NCBI RefSeq assembly: GCF_001544695.2
Contig: NZ_FCOM02000021.1
Location: 1 to 64,000 of the forward strand
Source of the DNA: Caballeronia arvi
GTDB lineage: Bacteria > Pseudomonadota > Gammaproteobacteria > Burkholderiales > Burkholderiaceae
DNA: 64,000 nucleotides
Reading direction: 5' to 3'
The notes beneath the pieces were generated by a model. It was given only the letters and a program-made list of their open reading frames with translations, was not told the DNA's origin and searched no databases. Numbering within the stretch: the stretch's first letter is position 1; the number at the start of each line of letters is the position of its first letter. Shown here one piece after another: positions 8,164-17,234 of the stretch. The position numbers and the translations under genes were made by a program.

Positions 8164-9075
8164 ATGAGCACGATTCACAAGTACGCGGGCATCCTGACAT
8201 CGCTTGCCACGCCGCTGGACCGCTATGGCAAGTTCAACGCACCCGCTCTCACGAAGCAGATCGGCAATCTGATCGAAGCGGATGCCGATGCCATCGTGCC
8301 GGTCGGCGGCACGGGCGAATACATTTCGCTCACGTTCTCCGAGCGCCTGAAAGTGGTCGAGGCATCGTTCGAAGCGGCAGGCGGCCGTTGTCCGGTGATT
8401 CCCGGCATCATCGAGGCCGGCATCAACAATGCGATCGAAAACGGCAAGGCTTACGTCGAAGCCGGCGCGAAGGCGATCATGGTGGTGACGCCCTATTACT
8501 ATCGCCCGACGCAGCAAGGCATCCTCGATTACTACAAGCGTATTTCCGATTCCGTCGATGCCGACATCATCCTGTACGAGATTCCGTATCGCACGGGCGT
8601 GTCGTTGCATTTCGAAACCGTCGACAAGCTCGCCGACATGACGCGCGTCGTCGGCATCAAGGCATGCAACCCGGACCTCGCGCAGCAGATGCGCGTCGCC
8701 GAACTCGCGAAGGACAAGCTGGCGATTTTGAGCGGCGAGGAAGACGTGCTGCCGCTGCATGTCGCGATGGGCGCAGTGGGCGGCATCATCTCCAGTTCGA
8801 ACCTGATTCCGCGCCAATGGAAGCGCGTGCTCGATCTCGCGATGGCCGGTCAACTGAAGGAAGCCGTCGCGTTGCACGCCACGTTCCGCCCGCTCATCGA
8901 CGCACTCTTTGCCGAGCCGAATCCCGCGCCGCTGAAGGCCGCACTCGGTCTCACGGGAATCGACTTCGGTCCCGTGCTCGCGCCATTGCAGGACGCATCC
9001 GGCCCGCTGCGCGAACGCCTCGCGCGTGTAGTGCCGCCGCTCATCGCGCGTGAAGCCGAGTACGCGCCCAATTAA
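8164..9075 (+). CDS. DapA-family enzyme, first gene of set A (paralogue of the gene at 31232)
   Basis: A 303-residue class I aldolase-superfamily protein. The usual GTTGE motif reads GGTGE (48-52), the catalytic tyrosine is Y138 in LYEIPYRTG, and the Schiff-base lysine is K166 in VGIKACN. It lacks the N-terminal pattern of 5-dehydro-4-deoxyglucarate dehydratase, so I do not call it KdgD. It heads an operon with a PotD-like binding protein, a GlcD-type FAD oxidase and a P5C-reductase-like protein, starting behind a GAGGAA ribosome-binding site. Its central third is almost identical to the paralogue at 31232 while the N-terminal third is clearly diverged. A retro-aldol role, as in 4-hydroxy-2-oxoglutarate aldolase of the same superfamily, is one possibility, but the substrate is unknown. 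Confidence 0.87.
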   Translation: MSTIHKYAGILTSLATPLDRYGKFNAPALTKQIGNLIEADADAIVPVGGTGEYISLTFSERLKVVEASFEAAGGRCPVIPGIIEAGINNAIENGKAYVEAGAKAIMVVTPYYYRPTQQGILDYYKRISDSVDADIILYEIPYRTGVSLHFETVDKLADMTRVVGIKACNPDLAQQMRVAELAKDKLAILSGEEDVLPLHVAMGAVGGIISSSNLIPRQWKRVLDLAMAGQLKEAVALHATFRPLIDALFAEPNPAPLKAALGLTGIDFGPVLAPLQDASGPLRERLARVVPPLIAREAEYAPN

Positions 9076-9086
9076 AGGAGATCGCC

Positions 9087-10157
9087 ATGTCATCGGAAAA
9101 AGCACACGGACTGAACCGGCGGCAGTTTTTACAGGCCACGGGCGCCACGCTAGCGAGCGCGGCGATTTCCGCGCCCATGCTCATCACGTCGCGCAAGGCG
9201 CTGGCCGCGGGCAATCTGACGGTCGTAACCTGGGGCGGCAACTATCATCAGGGCGTCGAGGAAGCGCTCGCCAAACCCTTCGAGAAAGAGTTCGGCGTGC
9301 ACGTCACACTCGTCGATACGCCCGATCTCGCCAAGGTCAAGGCGCAGGTCATGACCAACAACGTGCAATGGGATGTGTTCGATGCGCCCGGCTCGATGGC
9401 CACGACCGGTTCTAAAAACGGCTACTGGGAGCCGCTCGATCCGTCGCTGTTCAATGCGAGCGATCTGGTCGCGCCCGTCGGAAAGGAGATGGTGCCGTTC
9501 TATGCGTTCACGGGCGGGATCTGCTGGGATTCGAACAAGTATCCCGATGGCAAGCATCCGCAGACCTTCGTCGATTACTTCGATTTCAAGAAGTTTCCCG
9601 GCCAGCGCACGCTGCGCAATCGCGCGTTCGAAACGCTCGAAATCGCCCTGCTCGCCGATGGCGTGCCGCCCGAGAAGGTCTATCCGCTCGATGTGAATCG
9701 CGCGTTCAAATCGCTCGATCGCATCAAGCCGTATATCTCGAACTGGGTCGAGCAGACGCCGCAAACCGTCACGCTCGTGCAGACGGGACAGGTCGATTAC
9801 AGCTACACGTATGCGACGCGCGTGAAGGCCGCGCAGGAAGCGAAGCAGCCGATCGACTTCTCGTTCAAGCAGACGCTGACGGGACTCGAATATCTGGTCG
9901 TGCTGAAGAATGCGCCGAACAAGGCGAACGCGATGAAATTCGTGCAGTTCGCAATGCGGCCCGACCGTCAGGCCGCGTTGATGAACCATCTCGGCAACAC
10001 GCCCGCCAGCAAGAGCGCCAAGCCGATGATGAACCCCGCCGTGCAGAAGTGGCTGTCGGACCCTGCGAGCAAGACGAACCTCGTCATCAACGACGCCTGG
10101 TGGGCCGATCACTTCGACGAGCTCACGCTTCGCTTCAAAGAATGGGCACTGAGCTAA
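9087..10157 (+). CDS. PotD-like ABC substrate-binding protein with Tat-type signal, lacking its own permease genes
   Basis: A 356-residue periplasmic receptor of the spermidine/putrescine-like class. The N-terminus has a twin-arginine motif, LNRRQFLQATG, then a hydrophobic stretch and AxA cleavage near residue 40 (KALAAG). The mature protein starts NLTVVTWGGNYHQG, typical of this class. An AAAGGAG ribosome-binding site precedes the ATG. No permease or ATPase follows; the only matching transporter subunits are in set B, next to a very similar paralogue at 30143. The two proteins share long identical C-terminal stretches, so this receptor probably docks on the set B permeases. The likely ligand is a cationic or zwitterionic amino-acid derivative, inferred from the neighbouring genes. 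Confidence 0.9.
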   Translation: MSSEKAHGLNRRQFLQATGATLASAAISAPMLITSRKALAAGNLTVVTWGGNYHQGVEEALAKPFEKEFGVHVTLVDTPDLAKVKAQVMTNNVQWDVFDAPGSMATTGSKNGYWEPLDPSLFNASDLVAPVGKEMVPFYAFTGGICWDSNKYPDGKHPQTFVDYFDFKKFPGQRTLRNRAFETLEIALLADGVPPEKVYPLDVNRAFKSLDRIKPYISNWVEQTPQTVTLVQTGQVDYSYTYATRVKAAQEAKQPIDFSFKQTLTGLEYLVVLKNAPNKANAMKFVQFAMRPDRQAALMNHLGNTPASKSAKPMMNPAVQKWLSDPASKTNLVINDAWWADHFDELTLRFKEWALS

Positions 10158-10182
10158 CCAACATAAGAAGAATCGAACCATC

Positions 10183-11607
10183 ATGAAAGAAGACATCATC
10201 AGCGCGATGCGCGCCATCGCGGGCGAGGCGAGCGTGCTGACCGATCCGCACGATGTCGCGCCGCACATGATCGACTGGCGCAAGCGTCATTCGGGCACGG
10301 CGGCGTGCGTCGTGTTTCCGCGCAGCACGGAGCAGGTTTCCGCGTTGCTCGCGTACTGCAACGAACATCGCGTGAAGGTCTTTCCGCAGGGCGGCAATAC
10401 GAGCGTATGCGGCGGCTCGGTGCCGGACCACGACGGCAACAGCGTGCTCGTGAATCTCGCGAAGCTGAACCGCATCCGCGAAGTGAATGCGCCGAACAAT
10501 TCGATCACCGTCGAAGCGGGCTGCATTCTCGCGGACATTCAATCCGCGGCGCTCGATGCAGACCGGCTCTTTCCGCTGTCGCTCGGTGCGGAAGGCTCGT
10601 GTCAGATCGGCGGAAATCTCTCGACGAACGCGGGCGGCACGAACGTCGTGCGTTTCGGCAATGCCCGCGATCTCGTGCTCGGCCTCGAAGTCGTGCTCGC
10701 GGACGGACGCATCTGGAACGGCCTGCGCACGCTTCGCAAGAACAACAGCGGCTACGATCTGAAGAACCTGTTCATCGGCGCGGAAGGCACGCTCGGCATC
10801 GTCACGGCGGCGAGCCTGAAGCTGTATCCAAAGCCCTCCGCTCGCGCGACGGCCATGCTCGCCTTCGACGACGTGAAGGACGCGGTGAGTCAGGGTCTGT
10901 CGCTTCAGGGACAGTTTCCCGGCGAACTCGTCGGCCTCGAACTGATCTCGCGCAGCGAGTTCGAGATATCGCTGAAGCATGCCGCGAAGACGCGCAATCC
11001 GTTCGAAGCGACGCCCGAGTGGATCGTGCTGGTCGAGCTCGCGGCATCGTCGGGAACGAGCGAAGCGTTGACGGAGCGCCTCACCGATTATCTGCGCGAT
11101 GCCTTCGAGGAAGGCGTGGTCCGCGATGCCGTCGTCGCGGCGAACGAGCAGCAACGCGCCGATTTGTGGAAGATCCGGCACAGCGTAACTGAATCGAACG
11201 TCAGGGAAGGCATGGGCCTGACGCACGACATCGCGGTGCCGACCTACCGCATCCCCGATTTCATCGGACAGGCGAGCGAAGCGCTGAAGCAACATTATCC
11301 AGACGCGACACCGGTCGTCGTCGGACATATGGGCGACGGCAATCTGCACTACATCGCGATGTTCAGCCACGACTACTGGGCCGCGGTCGACGACAAGCAG
11401 AAGACACAGCTCGAACTGAGCCATGTGCTCTACGACATCGCCGCCGCGATGGGCGGCACGTTCAGCGCGGAACACGGCATCGGCGCACTGCACGTACCGG
11501 AAATGGCGAAATACAAGGATGCCGTCGAGATCGAACTGATGCAGTCGATCAAGCGCCTCTTCGATCCGCTCGACACGATGAATCCGCGTCGTGTCGTGCC
11601 CAACTGA
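10183..11607 (+). CDS. FAD-linked oxidase, GlcD / D-2-hydroxyacid dehydrogenase family
   Basis: A 474-residue PCMH-type flavoprotein. The FAD-binding half contains VFPQGGNTSVCGGS, LSLGAEGSCQIGGNLSTNAGG and the IGAEGTLGIVT motif. The C-terminal half ends with the HMGDGNLHY and FSAEHGIGALHV signatures typical of D-lactate, glycolate and D-2-hydroxyglutarate dehydrogenases. The expected reaction is oxidation of a D-2-hydroxyacid to the keto acid, with electrons passed on to ETF or quinone. It lies 25 bases behind the binding-protein gene. A close paralogue sits in set B at 25829, similar along its whole length. The substrate is unassigned; an acid such as D-2-hydroxyglutarate or glycolate would fit the presumed glutamate/2-oxoglutarate outcome. 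Confidence 0.88.
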   Translation: MKEDIISAMRAIAGEASVLTDPHDVAPHMIDWRKRHSGTAACVVFPRSTEQVSALLAYCNEHRVKVFPQGGNTSVCGGSVPDHDGNSVLVNLAKLNRIREVNAPNNSITVEAGCILADIQSAALDADRLFPLSLGAEGSCQIGGNLSTNAGGTNVVRFGNARDLVLGLEVVLADGRIWNGLRTLRKNNSGYDLKNLFIGAEGTLGIVTAASLKLYPKPSARATAMLAFDDVKDAVSQGLSLQGQFPGELVGLELISRSEFEISLKHAAKTRNPFEATPEWIVLVELAASSGTSEALTERLTDYLRDAFEEGVVRDAVVAANEQQRADLWKIRHSVTESNVREGMGLTHDIAVPTYRIPDFIGQASEALKQHYPDATPVVVGHMGDGNLHYIAMFSHDYWAAVDDKQKTQLELSHVLYDIAAAMGGTFSAEHGIGALHVPEMAKYKDAVEIELMQSIKRLFDPLDTMNPRRVVPN

Positions 11608-11629
11608 TTCAATCACACAGAGAGTCACC

Positions 11630-12397
11630 ATGCGACTAGGTTTCGTAGGAACTGGCGTCATCACCGAAGCGATCGTTACCGGCTTGCTGAAGGTCGGCGC
11701 GCAGTTCGAGCATATCGCGCTGTCGAACCGCAGCGCGAAGAAAGCCGCGCAGCTTGCCGCGAAGGACAAGCGCATCAGCGTGTGCGAAAGCAATCAGGCG
11801 GTGCTCGACCAGTCGGATGTCGTGTGTCTCGCGATCATTCCGCAGATCGCGCATGAGGTGATCGCCGAGCTGAAGTTTCAGCCGTCGCATCGCGTCATCA
11901 GCTTCGTTGCGGGCATGAACATGGACGAGCTGCGCCGCGCCATGCCGGAAGTCGACAACATCGTGCGCGCGATTCCCCTGCCCGCCACCGCCGACGCGCT
12001 CGGCGCCACGACGCTCTATCCGCAGGACAAGATCGCGAGCGAGCTGTTCTCGCAGATCGGCGTCGCGGTGGAAGTCGAGAACGAGCATCAGTTCGACTGC
12101 ATCTCCGCCGCGACCGCCACGATGGCGAGCTTCTACGCCGTGCTCGAAAGTCAGGCGCAATGGCTCGTTCAGCAAGGGCTCGCGTATGACAAGGCCCGCG
12201 CGTTTCTCGCGGGTTATAGCCAGGGGCTTGCGCACGGCACCAACAGCGGCGCACCGTTCACCGAACTCATCGACCATTGCATGACGCCCGGCGGCATCAA
12301 CGAACAGGTGCATCACGAACTGACGAAGCGCGGCAATTACGAGCAGTATCAGGAAGCGCTGACGCGCGTGCTCGATCGCATCGAAGGACGCGCCTGA
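11630..12397 (+). CDS. pyrroline-5-carboxylate reductase-like protein (NAD(P)-binding)
   Basis: About 255 residues. The N-terminal Rossmann motif is MRLGFVGTGVITEAI, and FVAGMNMDEL and DNIVRAIPLPAT correspond to the ISxxAG and RxMPN regions of ProC. The C-terminal dimerisation domain is visible from TATMASFYAVLESQA to PGGINEQVHHEL. The start at 11630 follows the FAD-oxidase stop by 22 bases; the open frame upstream (to 11591) overlaps that gene and is not used. Because the family's RAMPN reads RAIPL, a substrate other than P5C is possible, such as another cyclic imine. In a catabolic operon it could reduce a ring imine intermediate, complementing the P5C dehydrogenase of set B. Confidence 0.82.
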   Translation: MRLGFVGTGVITEAIVTGLLKVGAQFEHIALSNRSAKKAAQLAAKDKRISVCESNQAVLDQSDVVCLAIIPQIAHEVIAELKFQPSHRVISFVAGMNMDELRRAMPEVDNIVRAIPLPATADALGATTLYPQDKIASELFSQIGVAVEVENEHQFDCISAATATMASFYAVLESQAQWLVQQGLAYDKARAFLAGYSQGLAHGTNSGAPFTELIDHCMTPGGINEQVHHELTKRGNYEQYQEALTRVLDRIEGRA

Positions 12398-12507
12398 TGT
12401 GTACGCGGCCGTGCTTTTCGACCCTCATGCGCGGCCGCAGGAATTTTGAAGTTTGATACGCTGAGGATCCACGCGCATTGAACCCGTAAAAAAGGACTCG
12501 GCAAGGC

Positions 12508-13530
12508 ATGGAGACACTCTCGACAGGGCACTATCCGGACTGGGACCTGCTGGTCAGTTGGGTATGCGTGGTGGATGCGGGCTCGATGTCCGATGCGGCG
12601 AATCGCCTCGGCATCTCGCAAGGCGGCGTGTCGCAGCGGATCAAGGCGCTCGAAACCCTGCTCGATACCGTGCTGCTCGACCGCGCCTCGCGCCCGGCGC
12701 GTCCGACGGCAGCGGGCCGGCGTCTGTTCGAACACGCGAAGGAACTGCTGCGCAGCGGCGATCAGATGATCGAAAGCGTGCGCAACGTCACGCGCGCGAA
12801 ACGTACGGTCGTGCGGCTTGGCTGCATCGATTCCTTTGCCGCGATGATCGGCCCGATTCTCACGCGCGCGCTCGCCAGTTCGGCGCATCAGATCCGGCTG
12901 TGGTCAGGCATCACGCCGAATCTCGATTCGCAACTCGAAGCGCGGCAACTCGATGTCGCCGTGACGATGAACGGCTATTCGCGCGTGCCCGAGATTCGCC
13001 GTCTCCGGTTGTTCTCCGAGCCGTACTTCGTGGTCTTGCCGAAAGCCTTCGAGATCGACGAATACGCATCGCTCGCGGACCTGAGCAAGCATCTGCAATT
13101 CGTGCGCTACAGCGCGCGTTCCCTCAACGGCCAGCAAGTCGATGCCTATCTGCACGCCAACGCCGAGAACATCGAACGCACTTGCGAATTCGACGCCACC
13201 GATCCGCTGCTCAGCCTCGTCGCGGCCGGCCTCGGTTTCGCGCTCACGACGCCGCTGTGCCTGTGGCAATCGAGGCATTATCTGCCGGGCGTGCGCGTCG
13301 TTCCGTTGAGTTCGTTTTCGCGTTACGGGCGTCCGTTGACCGGGCTGCATCGGTCGTTCTATCTCGCGTATCGCGAGAACGAGCTGGGCAGTCTGCCATC
13401 GAATCTGTACGACCTGTTCCGCAACACGTTCGAGCGGCAGGTAGCGGTCGATATCGGCGAGGCGCTGTCCATCGATCCGCGTTCCATCTTCTTCATGGAG
13501 CAGGAAACGATGGCCGATGCATCGTCCTGA
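12508..13530 (+). CDS. LysR-family regulator of set A (paralogue of the regulator at 34276)
   Basis: A 340-residue regulator with an N-terminal winged helix-turn-helix (AGSMSDAANRLGISQGGVSQRIKALE). The effector domain contains long stretches shared with the set B LysR (FDATDPLLSLVAAGLGF, LCLWQSRH, SFYLAYRENELG), so the two surely arose by duplication. It lies 110 bases downstream of the P5C-reductase-like gene on the same strand, with its own spacer, and converges on the ETF-QO gene, whose stop is 20 bases away. The DNA-binding helices of the two paralogues are alike, consistent with both reading the ATAA-N7-TTAT palindromes found upstream of set A and set B genes. The inducer is unknown. Confidence 0.88.
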   Translation: METLSTGHYPDWDLLVSWVCVVDAGSMSDAANRLGISQGGVSQRIKALETLLDTVLLDRASRPARPTAAGRRLFEHAKELLRSGDQMIESVRNVTRAKRTVVRLGCIDSFAAMIGPILTRALASSAHQIRLWSGITPNLDSQLEARQLDVAVTMNGYSRVPEIRRLRLFSEPYFVVLPKAFEIDEYASLADLSKHLQFVRYSARSLNGQQVDAYLHANAENIERTCEFDATDPLLSLVAAGLGFALTTPLCLWQSRHYLPGVRVVPLSSFSRYGRPLTGLHRSFYLAYRENELGSLPSNLYDLFRNTFERQVAVDIGEALSIDPRSIFFMEQETMADASS

Positions 13531-13550
13531 TCCATGTTCGAGCGTCACAT

Positions 13551-15209
13551 TCACATGCCCGGATAGTTCGGACCGCCGCCGCCTTCCGGCGCGACCCATA
13601 CGATGTTCTGCGTTGGGTCCTTGATATCGCACGTCTTGCAATGCACGCAGTTCTGCGCGTTGATGACGAGCCCATTCTCACGGAACTCATAGACGCCAGC
13701 GGGACAAAAGCGCGCTTCCGGTCCCGCGTATTGCTTCAGATTGACGTCGATGGGAACGCTCGCATCCTTCAAGGTGAGATGCGCGGGCTGATTCTCTTCG
13801 TGATTCGTGTTCGACAGAAACACCGACGAAAGACGGTCGAACGTGAGCTTGCCGTCCGGCTTCGGATACGCGATCGGCCTGCACAATGACGCCGGCTTCA
13901 ACGTTTCATGATCCGCATGCTTGTGATGCAGCGTCCACGGCACGCGTCCGCCGAACAGCTTCTGCTCGACGCCGACCATCAACGATCCGGTGACGAGGCC
14001 CTTGCTCATCCACTGCTTGAAATTGCGCGCGCGATGCAGTTCTTCCCTGAGCCACGAGCGACCGAATGCGTCCGCGTACCCGACGAGCACATCATGCCGA
14101 CGGCCTTCGCGGATGGCATCGTATGCGGCTTCGGCTGCCATTTTGCCGGTCGCGATCGCCGCATGACTGCCCTTGATGCGCGACGCATTCAGGAAACCCG
14201 CCTCGCAGCCGATCATCGCGCCGCCGGGAAACACGAACTTCGGCAAGGACATGAGCCCGCCCGCCGCGATGGCGCGCGCGCCGTACGACACGCGCTTGCC
14301 GCCTTCGAGAAACTTGCGGATCGCCGGATGCGTCTTGTAGCGCTGGAATTCCTCGAACGGCGACAGATACGGATTCCGATAGCCGAGCCCGACCACGAAG
14401 CCGACGACGACCTGATTGTCATCGAGGTGATAGAGAAACGAGCCGCCGTAGGTATCGTTGTCGAGGGGCCAGCCTGCTGTGTGAATGACGAGGCCCGGCT
14501 GATGCAGCTTCGGATCGATCTCCCACACCTCCTTGACGCCGAGCCCGTACACCTGCGGATCGACGCCATCGCGCAGATTGAAGCGCTCCATCAACTGACG
14601 CCCGAGATGACCGCGCGCGCCTTCCGCGAACAGCGTGTACTTCGCGTGAAGTGCCATGCCGAGCTGAAAATTCGCGGTCGGTACGCCGTCTTTTCCGATG
14701 CCCATATTGCCCGTCGCGACGCCGCGCACTTCGCCGCGCTCGCCAACCAGCACTTCCGCCGCCGCAAAACCCGCGAAGATTTCGACGCCCAACTCTTCGG
14801 CTTTCTGCGCCATCCAGCGCGCGACGTTGCCGAGCCTCACCACATAGTTGCCGTGATTTTTGAAGCCATCGGGCAGCAGCCGGTTCGGCACTTGCCGCGC
14901 GCGGTCCTTCGTCAGAAACAGGAAGCGGTCTTCGCTCACTTCGACATCGAGCGGTGCGCCCTGGGCTTTCCAGTCGGGCATCAACTCGTCGAGCGCGCGC
15001 GGGTCCATGACGGCGCCGGACATCGTGTGCGCGCCGACTTCGGAGCCTTTTTCGAGCACGCAGACGGAGACGTCTTCGCCGCGCTCTTGTGCGAGTTGCT
15101 TCAGGCGGATTGCGGCGGAAAGCCCTGCCGGACCGCCGCCGACGATGACGACGTCGTATTCCATGCAGTCGCGCGGACCGTATTGCTCGACGAGAGACTC
15201 GGTATTCAT
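13551..15209 (-). CDS. electron transfer flavoprotein-ubiquinone oxidoreductase (ETF-QO)
   Basis: Membrane-associated FAD and [4Fe-4S] enzyme that moves electrons from reduced ETF to ubiquinone; 552 residues, normal for bacterial ETF-QO. The FAD motif is [11 protein letters not shown] (20-30). The four cluster cysteines are C502, C521, C524 and C527, in the pattern ARFCPAGVYEF followed by QNCVHCKTCDIKDP, and the protein ends with the conserved NYPGM. I chose the ATG at 15209 because it gives the standard N-terminus MNTESLVEQ; the frame runs on to 15341 without conserved residues. It is transcribed divergently from the FAD-dehydrogenase/HutD/ETF operon, so both electron carriers share one control region containing a perfect CATAA-N7-TTATG palindrome. 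Confidence 0.95.
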   Translation of the reverse strand: MNTESLVEQYGPRDCMEYDVVIVGGGPAGLSAAIRLKQLAQERGEDVSVCVLEKGSEVGAHTMSGAVMDPRALDELMPDWKAQGAPLDVEVSEDRFLFLTKDRARQVPNRLLPDGFKNHGNYVVRLGNVARWMAQKAEELGVEIFAGFAAAEVLVGERGEVRGVATGNMGIGKDGVPTANFQLGMALHAKYTLFAEGARGHLGRQLMERFNLRDGVDPQVYGLGVKEVWEIDPKLHQPGLVIHTAGWPLDNDTYGGSFLYHLDDNQVVVGFVVGLGYRNPYLSPFEEFQRYKTHPAIRKFLEGGKRVSYGARAIAAGGLMSLPKFVFPGGAMIGCEAGFLNASRIKGSHAAIATGKMAAEAAYDAIREGRRHDVLVGYADAFGRSWLREELHRARNFKQWMSKGLVTGSLMVGVEQKLFGGRVPWTLHHKHADHETLKPASLCRPIAYPKPDGKLTFDRLSSVFLSNTNHEENQPAHLTLKDASVPIDVNLKQYAGPEARFCPAGVYEFRENGLVINAQNCVHCKTCDIKDPTQNIVWVAPEGGGGPNYPGM

Positions 15210-15277
15210 ATCGCGTAGTGAGTGTTCGGAACCTTGATGCGCGCATCGTAACGGCCGTGCGCGCATCTCCCCCGCGA

Positions 15278-15294
15278 CATAACCGCTTCTTATG
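15278..15294. promoter_or_regulatory. perfect CATAA-N7-TTATG palindrome (LysR-type T-N11-A site)
   Basis: The 17 bases CATAA-CCGCTTC-TTATG form a perfect palindrome with five-base arms, in the 278-bp spacer between the divergent ETF-QO and FAD-dehydrogenase genes. It contains the LysR-type T-N11-A core. The same arrangement (ATAA-N7-TTAT or a one-arm variant) occurs at 32251, 34222 and 36273. A further half site, CTTAT at 15407-15411, lies closer to the start at 15488. Confidence 0.6.
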
Positions 15295-15487
15295 CTGACT
15301 TCAACGCGCGCTTGCGCTTTGCGGCGTCGATCTCGCCGCAAAGCCCGTTCGCACGGGCGGTGCGCCGCGATAGTGAACCCTGTGCTTTTGCTAAAAATCG
15401 ATTCTGCTTATATTTCCGGCCCCGCGCTTTTGTCGACTCACACTTCGCTCATGCGTTGCCAAACGAAGGAATCGAAGGAAGCAGACC

Positions 15488-16675
15488 GTGAATTCATATG
15501 ACGTTGTTGTGATTGGTGCGGGAGTCATCGGCAGTTCGGTGGCGTTCCAGCTCGCAAAGCTCGGCGCAAAGAACGTGCTCGTGCTCGACCGCGGAACGAT
15601 CGGAGCCGGTACGACGTCGCAGTCGTCGGGCATCTTGCGCACGCACTACTCCGTGAAGGAGAACGTGCAACTCGCGCGCAAATCCTGGGACGTCTTCAAT
15701 GATTTCGCCGCCTATCTCGGCGATGACGAAGCGTCCTGCGGTCTCGTGAAGTGCGGCTACATGATCGTCGCGAACGAAGGCGACAAGATCGAGCCGCTGC
15801 GCGCCTCGCTGAATCAGCAGAAAGAGCAAGGCATTCCGCTCGAATTCCTGAACCGCCAGCAGGCGAAGGAACTGCTTCCGATCGCGCACTTCGACGATGC
15901 CGCGCTCATCGGCTACGAGCCCGAAGCCGGTTTCGCCGATGCCTATCTCGTCGCGACCAGCTTCGCGCGCGCGGCGCGTCGCGGCGGCGTGACGATCAAA
16001 GAGAATGCATCGGTGAACAAGGTGCTGATCGAGAACGGCAAGGTCGTCGGCGTATCGACGAGCATCGGCGACTTCAAGACCTCGACGGTCATCAGCACGC
16101 AAAACATCTGGACGCCGGAACTCGCCGGCTGGACCGGCCGCGAGCTGCCGATCATGCCGGAGCGTCACGCGGTCCTCGCGCTCGAATGCGATGCCGCGAA
16201 ATACACGTTCTCGATGCCCGTCTTCAAGGATCTCGCGTCGCCCGGCATGCTGTATTACCGCAGCTACGGCGGCAATCAGATGCTGGTGAGCGAAGGCGTC
16301 GTCGGCGAGAAGCTGAGCACGGCCGAAACCGAACAGGGCGATATCCCGATGGACTATGTCGTCGAAGTCGGTGCACAGGTCGCGGAACGTTTTCCGGAGT
16401 ACGAAACAGCGGGCATCGCGTCGTCGTGGACCGGCGTGTACGACGTCACGCCCGACTGGAACCCCGTGCTCGGGCGCTTGCCGGGCATCGAAGGACTCGT
16501 CGTCGGCTACGGCTTCTCGGGCCACGGTTTCAAGCTTTCGCCGACGGTCGGCCGCGTGCTCGCGCAGGAAGCGCTCGGCCTGTCGACGGACGTGTCGCTC
16601 AAGCCGTATTCCATCGAACGCTTCGCGACGGGCGAATTGTTGACCGGCAAGTATGGGCTGGGCGCAGTTTCGTGA
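15488..16675 (+). CDS. FAD-dependent oxidoreductase, DAO / sarcosine oxidase beta-like
   Basis: A 395-residue DAO-family flavoprotein. The Rossmann motif is DVVVIGAGVIGSSVAFQL at the N-terminus, followed by the covalent-FAD-region-like TSQSSGILRTHYS. The C-terminal SGHGFKLSPTVGR is the conserved second flavin contact. The start is GTG at 15488, preceded by GAAGGAAG. It is followed two bases later by HutD and then ETF beta/alpha, so the natural electron acceptor is probably ETF rather than oxygen. The family oxidises N-methyl amino acids, D-amino acids and cyclic imino acids (sarcosine, dimethylglycine, proline types). Within set A it is the best candidate for the first C-N oxidation step. The exact substrate cannot be told from sequence. 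Confidence 0.85.
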   Translation: MNSYDVVVIGAGVIGSSVAFQLAKLGAKNVLVLDRGTIGAGTTSQSSGILRTHYSVKENVQLARKSWDVFNDFAAYLGDDEASCGLVKCGYMIVANEGDKIEPLRASLNQQKEQGIPLEFLNRQQAKELLPIAHFDDAALIGYEPEAGFADAYLVATSFARAARRGGVTIKENASVNKVLIENGKVVGVSTSIGDFKTSTVISTQNIWTPELAGWTGRELPIMPERHAVLALECDAAKYTFSMPVFKDLASPGMLYYRSYGGNQMLVSEGVVGEKLSTAETEQGDIPMDYVVEVGAQVAERFPEYETAGIASSWTGVYDVTPDWNPVLGRLPGIEGLVVGYGFSGHGFKLSPTVGRVLAQEALGLSTDVSLKPYSIERFATGELLTGKYGLGAVS

Positions 16676-16676
16676 C

Positions 16677-17204
16677 ATGAACGTGCGGCGTATCGAATCG
16701 ATTGCGCCGGAGCGCTGGCGCAACGGCGGCGGCATCACGCGCGCCATTGCGTCGAACGGCGATGACTGGCGCGTGAGCATCGCCGAAGTCGAGCGCGACG
16801 GGCCGTATTCGCGTTTCGACGGCATCGCGCGAATCTCGCTCGTGCTACGTGGCGACGGCGTCGTGCTTCGGGATGGTGACGATGTCGTCATGCTCCGGCC
16901 CTTCGAAGCCGTCGAATACGACGGCGATGCGAACTGGAGCGCGACGCTCATCGGCGCACGCGTGACCGTGCTGAACGTGATGACGTGCGTCGGCGTCTGT
17001 CGGGCGCGCGTGCAGGCGATCGTGCATCCGGTGACGGTCGGACCGGGATGCGCGGCGATCGTCGTGGCGCTCGACGGCGCCTGCCTTTGCAATGACATCG
17101 CGATCGGCACAGGCGACGTCGCCGTCATCGAAAACGTGATCAAGCCGATGCGCCTCGAGGGCACACGCGGCACGCCTTTTCTCGTCACGATCGAACGCGC
17201 GTGA
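16677..17204 (+). CDS. hutD: HutD-family cupin protein
   Basis: About 175 residues, the usual HutD size. The family hallmark WRNGGGITRAIA lies near residues 13-24, followed by WRVSIAEVERDGPYSRFDGIAR and the cupin beta strands. HutD proteins are found in histidine-utilisation gene sets and are thought to act as regulators or metabolite sensors rather than as pathway enzymes. Here it sits between the FAD dehydrogenase (two bases upstream) and ETF beta (30 bases downstream), with no hutH, hutU or hutI in the window. Together with two N-formylglutamate-amidohydrolase-type genes in set B this gives the locus a hut-like flavour without histidine ammonia-lyase. Confidence 0.85.
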   Translation: MNVRRIESIAPERWRNGGGITRAIASNGDDWRVSIAEVERDGPYSRFDGIARISLVLRGDGVVLRDGDDVVMLRPFEAVEYDGDANWSATLIGARVTVLNVMTCVGVCRARVQAIVHPVTVGPGCAAIVVALDGACLCNDIAIGTGDVAVIENVIKPMRLEGTRGTPFLVTIERA

Positions 17205-17234
17205 CGGACTCAACGAAACTTCAGGAATCGACAG

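Noticed and set aside
8164-9075. Naming the set A/B DapA-family genes KdgD (5-dehydro-4-deoxyglucarate dehydratase)
   Set aside because: The typical KdgD N-terminal pattern is absent and there are no glucarate genes nearby; only the superfamily is supported.
7918-9105. Open frame of 395 codons on the minus strand across the set A promoter and DapA-family gene
   Set aside because: It would cover both a regulatory region and a conserved gene; the composition is that of a shadow frame.
12405-12440. Inverted repeat gcggccg/cggccgc after the P5C-reductase-like gene as terminator
   Set aside because: The loop is about 20 bases, no T-run follows, and the core is self-palindromic CGGCCG, so the evidence is too weak.
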